Shown: positions 32,858-36,373 of the stretch, piece after piece
Layout of the letters: each line of letters opens with the position of its first letter
Numbering within the stretch: position 1 is the first letter of the stretch
Assembly: GCA_949297185.1 (NCBI GenBank)
Contig: CASFRM010000018.1
Location: forward strand, 1-36,373
Origin: an uncultured Pseudomonadota bacterium
GTDB lineage: Bacteria; Pseudomonadota; Alphaproteobacteria; RF32; CAG-239
Length of the DNA: 36,373 nt
Direction of reading: 5' to 3'
Notes under the pieces: model-generated
Database searches by the model: none
What the model was told of the DNA's origin: nothing
The model's input: only the letters and a program-made list of their open reading frames with translations
Made by a program: the position numbers and the translations under genes

Positions 32858-34708
32858 ATGTTTGGAACAACAATTTCTATAGTTATTCCGGTTTATAATG
32901 CCGCTAAGTTCTTACATCGGTGTTTGAACAGTGTTTTGTCGCAGGATTATAAAAATATAGAGATAATTTGTGTTAATGACGGTTCAACAGATAATAGCTT
33001 GCAAATATTGGAAGAGTTTAGCGATAAAGATAAAAGAATAAAGGTAATATCACAACCAAATGCAGGAGCGGCAGCAGCCAGAAATCGCGGAATAAAAGAA
33101 GCCAAAGGCGAATATATTTCTTTTGTTGACGCCGATGATTATTTGTCACAGGGTTTATATTCTCATTTTATAAAGGTTTTGAAGTCAGGAAACATAGATA
33201 TATTTATGTTTAACGGGATTGTTGGTGAAGGTGGAAAATTTTTTACCGAAAGGAATTTTTATTATCCGATAAATGAAGATATGTTTATCGATTACAAGGC
33301 TTTTTATGGAATTTTTTATGGTAATTCCGGAGTTTGTAATAAGATATTTAAAAGAAAATTCTTGCAGGATAACAAGTTGAAGTTCTTGGAAGGAAATTCG
33401 TATGAAGATATAGATTTTTGGTTTAGAAGCCTGATATTGGCTCAAAAGGTCAAGGTTAGTTTTGAGTGTTGGTATAATTACTGCTTTGATAATGAAAATT
33501 CGGTTACCAGAACTTTTGGAAAAAATGCTTTTTCGTTGTTTGATACGTTTAATTCCATGATGTTGGCGGCAAAAAAGGTAGGCTTGATGGGCTTTTTTAA
33601 TGATGCTTTGTTGCAGTTTCAATATGAAAAAAGCACAGAAGTATTAAGTTTGATGAAAGATGAGTATAAAGAGCGGATGTATGGCAAAGTAAAGGAGTTT
33701 TTGCAACGCAGAGTTAGAGAAATGAAATCAAATTCATATACTCGTTTGATGAATTACGGTATTTGTCACAATATTTTGCTAAATAATTTTGCCGATTTTA
33801 AGAATACGACGCTTTTGTTTAGGGGGGATTTTAATTATTGGCATAAGGAAGTGAAAAATCCGCGATTTTCGATTGTGGTTCCGGTTTATAATGTTGAGTT
33901 ATATTTGGATACATGTCTTAAAAGCCTGATAAATCAGACATTTAGAAAATTTGAAATAATTTGTGTAAATGACGGTTCGACCGATAAGAGTTTGCAAATA
34001 TTAGAGCATCATGCACAAAAAGATAAGAGAATTAGAATTATAAACCAAGAAAATAAAGGTTTGGGGGCTGCCAGAAACGAAGGGGTAAAATATGCAAAGG
34101 GTGACTATTTGCTGTTTGTAGACAGTGATGATTGGATGCGAACCGACGCATTGGAAATATTGGATTATCAGTTGAAACAAAAATCGCCGGATGTTTGTTT
34201 GTTTGGATTTAGTAATTTTGAAGATACTCATAAATTTAATATTCCGGTGGGATTTTTGCAAAATTTGGAACAAGGCGGTAATAAAACAAAATTTGATTAT
34301 ATGTTTGCCAATGTTATGGCGTGTGGAAAGGTGTATAAAAGAGAATTTTGGCAAAAGAATCAAATCACTTTTGCCGAGGGTGTGTTTTTTGAAGATAATG
34401 TAACTAATATGATGGTGTTTACTTATGCCAATGATTGCGAAGTTTGTTGGCATGATTTTTATTATTACAGGTTGCGAGGAAATAGTATTACAAAGGTAAC
34501 CTTTTCTGATAAAAAAACCGATGATCTGTTTTCAGCTTTTGAAAAATCGTTGGAATTTCTTAAAAAGCAAAGCTTTTTTGATTTGATAAAAGAAAGATTT
34601 GCCGAGTTTTGTCGGAATTCATTGCGTTCTTATGAAAGCAAAATAGAAAAAGACAAATTGAATTTATATATGCAAAGATATGAAAGATTGCTGGCTAAGA
34701 TTTGGTGA
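32858..34708 (+). CDS. protein with two tandem GT-A family 2 glycosyltransferase domains
   Basis: Two family GT2 domains in one chain of 617 residues: SIVIPVYNAAKFL (from residue about 6) and SIVVPVYNVELYL (from about 337). Each is followed by EIICVNDGSTD and a DXD-type motif (VDADDY, VDSDDW) for metal and sugar nucleotide. Such proteins build surface polysaccharide or glycosylate surface proteins; donor and acceptor sugars cannot be read. There is no membrane segment. The ATG at 32858 has AAAGGA six bases upstream; a GTG at 32834 would add eight residues. It stands before the Pmp-like surface protein, a possible target, which is inference only. Confidence 0.85.
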   Translation: MFGTTISIVIPVYNAAKFLHRCLNSVLSQDYKNIEIICVNDGSTDNSLQILEEFSDKDKRIKVISQPNAGAAAARNRGIKEAKGEYISFVDADDYLSQGLYSHFIKVLKSGNIDIFMFNGIVGEGGKFFTERNFYYPINEDMFIDYKAFYGIFYGNSGVCNKIFKRKFLQDNKLKFLEGNSYEDIDFWFRSLILAQKVKVSFECWYNYCFDNENSVTRTFGKNAFSLFDTFNSMMLAAKKVGLMGFFNDALLQFQYEKSTEVLSLMKDEYKERMYGKVKEFLQRRVREMKSNSYTRLMNYGICHNILLNNFADFKNTTLLFRGDFNYWHKEVKNPRFSIVVPVYNVELYLDTCLKSLINQTFRKFEIICVNDGSTDKSLQILEHHAQKDKRIRIINQENKGLGAARNEGVKYAKGDYLLFVDSDDWMRTDALEILDYQLKQKSPDVCLFGFSNFEDTHKFNIPVGFLQNLEQGGNKTKFDYMFANVMACGKVYKREFWQKNQITFAEGVFFEDNVTNMMVFTYANDCEVCWHDFYYYRLRGNSITKVTFSDKKTDDLFSAFEKSLEFLKKQSFFDLIKERFAEFCRNSLRSYESKIEKDKLNLYMQRYERLLAKIW

Positions 34709-34718
34709 TTGTAAATGG

Positions 34719-34747
34719 TTGTTTTGAATGAAATATTGTGGTATAAT
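34719..34747 (+). promoter_or_regulatory. strong extended -10 promoter for the Pmp-like protein
   Basis: TTGTTT (34719-34724), 17 bases, then TATAAT (34742-34747), a perfect -10 preceded by TGG (extended -10). The start would be about 34754, with a GGAGG ribosome site (34775-34779) before the ATG at 34786. Confidence 0.7.
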
Positions 34748-34785
34748 AGTTTTATATTGTTCTCAGGAAGAGACGGAGGTGCGTC

Positions 34786-36373
34786 ATGATAAAAAGCAGT
34801 AAGTTTGTAATGGGGCTTGGTTTTTTGTTATGTAGTACAACGGCTTTGGCTAATGTCGATATTAGCGGTCGTCCACAGGTTGTGGTTGATGATTGGGCAA
34901 AATTTGAAACAGAGCTACGGAATCCGGCAAACGTCGGCGGTGTAATTATATTGGGGCAGGATATAACTGCCAATACCGATGTTAGTATATCAGTTGATGA
35001 TTTGGTTATTGACGGAGGCGGACACAAGATAATAGGTGGTGCCGGAGGTGGAAGAATTTATGCTAATGGCGGTGCTATTGTGCAGAATGTGTCGTTTGAA
35101 GGTTTTGATAAGCGAATTTTTAATCTTGTGAGTTCGTCACCTAATTATGTAAAAGAAATAAATGCCGATTTTATAAATAATACCGGTGGGGCTATTTTTA
35201 TAAATAATACCGGTGGGGCTATATACAATGGATATCAGACGATTTTAGATAAAATCGCCGGTAATTTCGTGGGTAATAGTGCGGTAGATGGAAGTTACGG
35301 TGGAGCTATTTACAATAGTGATGATACTGGGCTCAAAAGTAGTATAGGAAGCATAGAGGGACTTTTTGAGGGTAATAGTGCGAGATTCGGTGGTGCGATT
35401 TATAATAAGGGCAATATAGATAGTATAAGAGGAGATTTTAGCGGTAACTATGCTAAACATATTTCAGATTCTGTATATGGTGGTGCGATTTATAATGCAA
35501 AGTATAGTCCTTATGATAGTACATTTGTTGAAAGCATAATAAATAATGTAAGTGGAGATTTTAGCGGTAACTATGCTAAATCAGAAATAGGTAGTGCCCA
35601 AGGTGGTGCGATTTATAATGAATGCACAATGACACTCGTAAACAGCAGCTTCTATGATAATTACGTACAAACAGATGTTTTGAAAGATAGCTCAGAAGGG
35701 CGATTAACACAAGGCGGTGCGATTTACAATGTCGGAAATTTAACGGTCAGAGCCGATGGCGGGGAGTCAATATTTTCCGGTAATAAGGTAATTTGGGGTG
35801 ATAGAGAAGATTCTTCAGCAATTTATTTGGGTGGTTCTGATAGTTATTCAACACGATTGAACCTTGATGCTCAACATAATGGTTTGATTCAGTTTGATGA
35901 TAAAATCACTTCAATGGGGCAAATCGATACCTATTTAATAGAGTTAGAGCAAATCGGAGCTACTGTTACCGAAGATGGTAATGGCGGATATTATGCTGAG
36001 AAAGATGGGGAAAAGTATCATATTCCATTTGAAAATGGTGTTTTTAAAGCTGTGATGGATCAGCAAGAAGGTATGAGTAAAGATGAAGTTGATGGAATGT
36101 TAGCAAGTATTCCTCCTGAAGTGAATGCCGAGATTAAGCAAGAAGGTGATAATTATTATATTACAGCGAGCGTGGATGGAATGTCTGTGCTTCTTGAGAT
36201 AATCAAGCAGCCAGATGGCTCTTATACGATGACGCAAAGAGTTAATGTTTCATCATATGGAAGCAATATAGCAGTTACCGGCGACAGCGGCAGTAAGGTT
36301 GTTTTCAATAATGCGATTGAAAAAGTGGCTAAGATAGATATATCGGGCACGAATGTAGATGTAAATTCTGGAG
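34786..36373 (+). CDS. Pmp/autotransporter-like surface protein, 5' part
   Basis: The reading frame stays open from ATG 34786 to the window end (529 codons, incomplete). A signal peptide ends at about residue 24 (TTALA). After VVIDGGGHKIIGG comes a beta-helix-like stretch with repeated GGAI motifs: GGAIVQN, GGAIFIN, then six GGAIYN copies, each preceded by N-S/N-Y-A type segments. GGA-I repeats are the hallmark of polymorphic membrane proteins such as chlamydial Pmps, which are autotransporters. Residues from about 375 on have no such repeat. The C-terminal beta-barrel, if any, is outside the window. Internal DNA repeats suggest copy-number variation. Confidence 0.75.
   Translation, partial: MIKSSKFVMGLGFLLCSTTALANVDISGRPQVVVDDWAKFETELRNPANVGGVIILGQDITANTDVSISVDDLVIDGGGHKIIGGAGGGRIYANGGAIVQNVSFEGFDKRIFNLVSSSPNYVKEINADFINNTGGAIFINNTGGAIYNGYQTILDKIAGNFVGNSAVDGSYGGAIYNSDDTGLKSSIGSIEGLFEGNSARFGGAIYNKGNIDSIRGDFSGNYAKHISDSVYGGAIYNAKYSPYDSTFVESIINNVSGDFSGNYAKSEIGSAQGGAIYNECTMTLVNSSFYDNYVQTDVLKDSSEGRLTQGGAIYNVGNLTVRADGGESIFSGNKVIWGDREDSSAIYLGGSDSYSTRLNLDAQHNGLIQFDDKITSMGQIDTYLIELEQIGATVTEDGNGGYYAEKDGEKYHIPFENGVFKAVMDQQEGMSKDEVDGMLASIPPEVNAEIKQEGDNYYITASVDGMSVLLEIIKQPDGSYTMTQRVNVSSYGSNIAVTGDSGSKVVFNNAIEKVAKIDISGTNVDVNSG
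35170..35222 (+). repeat. 27-bp tandem duplication in the Pmp-like gene
   Basis: The 26-base sequence at 35170-35195 recurs exactly at 35197-35222, period 27 bases, so the nine residues FINNTGGAI occur twice in frame. Further copies of GGTGGTGCGATTTATAAT occur at about 35389, 35478 and 35601, and a 25-base GATTTTAGCGG... segment repeats at about 35434 and 35555. Confidence 0.9.

Noticed and set aside
34752-35027. Open frame on the - strand over the start of the Pmp-like gene
   Set aside because: The + strand has a promoter, ribosome site, signal peptide and a continuous frame to the end of the window.
35380-35740. Regularly spaced repeats considered as a CRISPR array
   Set aside because: The repeats are in frame within a coding sequence, vary in spacing and encode GGAIYN motifs.

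Overview
The window is chromosomal DNA of an AT-rich alphaproteobacterium. The lineage is inferred from gene content and order: rho-mnmE-mnmG-rsmG-parA-parB on one side and coaE-dnaQ on the other, a short HprK, an IalB-family protein, a FliX-like protein, a DksA lacking zinc cysteines, and maf-rng-yacG. Low GC, tight spacing and a Pmp-like surface protein would suit a host-associated organism, but the sequence does not fix the species.

The central feature is a probable chromosome replication origin in the 482-base gene-free stretch 24446-24927, between rho (- strand) and coaE (+ strand). It holds one perfect and several one-mismatch DnaA boxes and a very AT-rich core with an 11-bp direct repeat. 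Coding strand switches across it, and hand-counted G/C bias flips. Three parS-like sites lie 6-8 kb to its left, inside mnmG, a PHP-phosphatase gene and rsmG, beside parA and parB. The right half of the window is therefore one replichore and most of the left half is the start of the other.

Region by region. 1-1362: end of an unidentified structured transcript, a bidirectional terminator and cca. 1461-3034: ialB-like gene and rlmN (+). 3031-4207: yraN and rsmI (-). 4288-8528: LpoA-like lipoprotein gene, SRP RNA, dnaX, ybaB and recR (+), i.e. export, replication and repair. 8532-12187: cvpA, radA and the lipid-transport genes mlaF and mlaE (-). 12272-14104: short hprK, tsaE and a membrane-anchored degenerate thermonuclease (-). 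14215-20272: a cysteine-rich FTR-like protein, parB, parA, rsmG, PHP and HD phosphohydrolases, mnmG (-). 20402-24445: mnmE and rho (-), with a HAD phosphatase and a small membrane protein (+) between them. 24928-26940: coaE, dnaQ and a HAD nucleotidase (+). 26937-29776: an accessory block of small secreted or surface proteins (HExxH protein, lipoprotein, outer-membrane barrel, type IV prepilin-like protein). 29788-32715: fliX-like, dksA, maf, rng and yacG (+). 32858-36373: a double-domain glycosyltransferase and a large Pmp/autotransporter-like protein that runs off the end.

Most genes are housekeeping: tRNA maturation and modification (cca, mnmE, mnmG, tsaE), rRNA modification (rlmN, rsmI, rsmG), replication, segregation and repair (dnaX, recR, radA, dnaQ, parAB) and envelope maintenance (mlaEF, LpoA-like). 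The most notable points are the oriC/parS architecture, a nine-A run in dnaX placed to give a gamma-like short subunit, the FTR-like protein at the end of the parAB operon, and the degenerate nuclease. No CRISPR array, insertion sequence, prophage or toxin-antitoxin pair was recognised.
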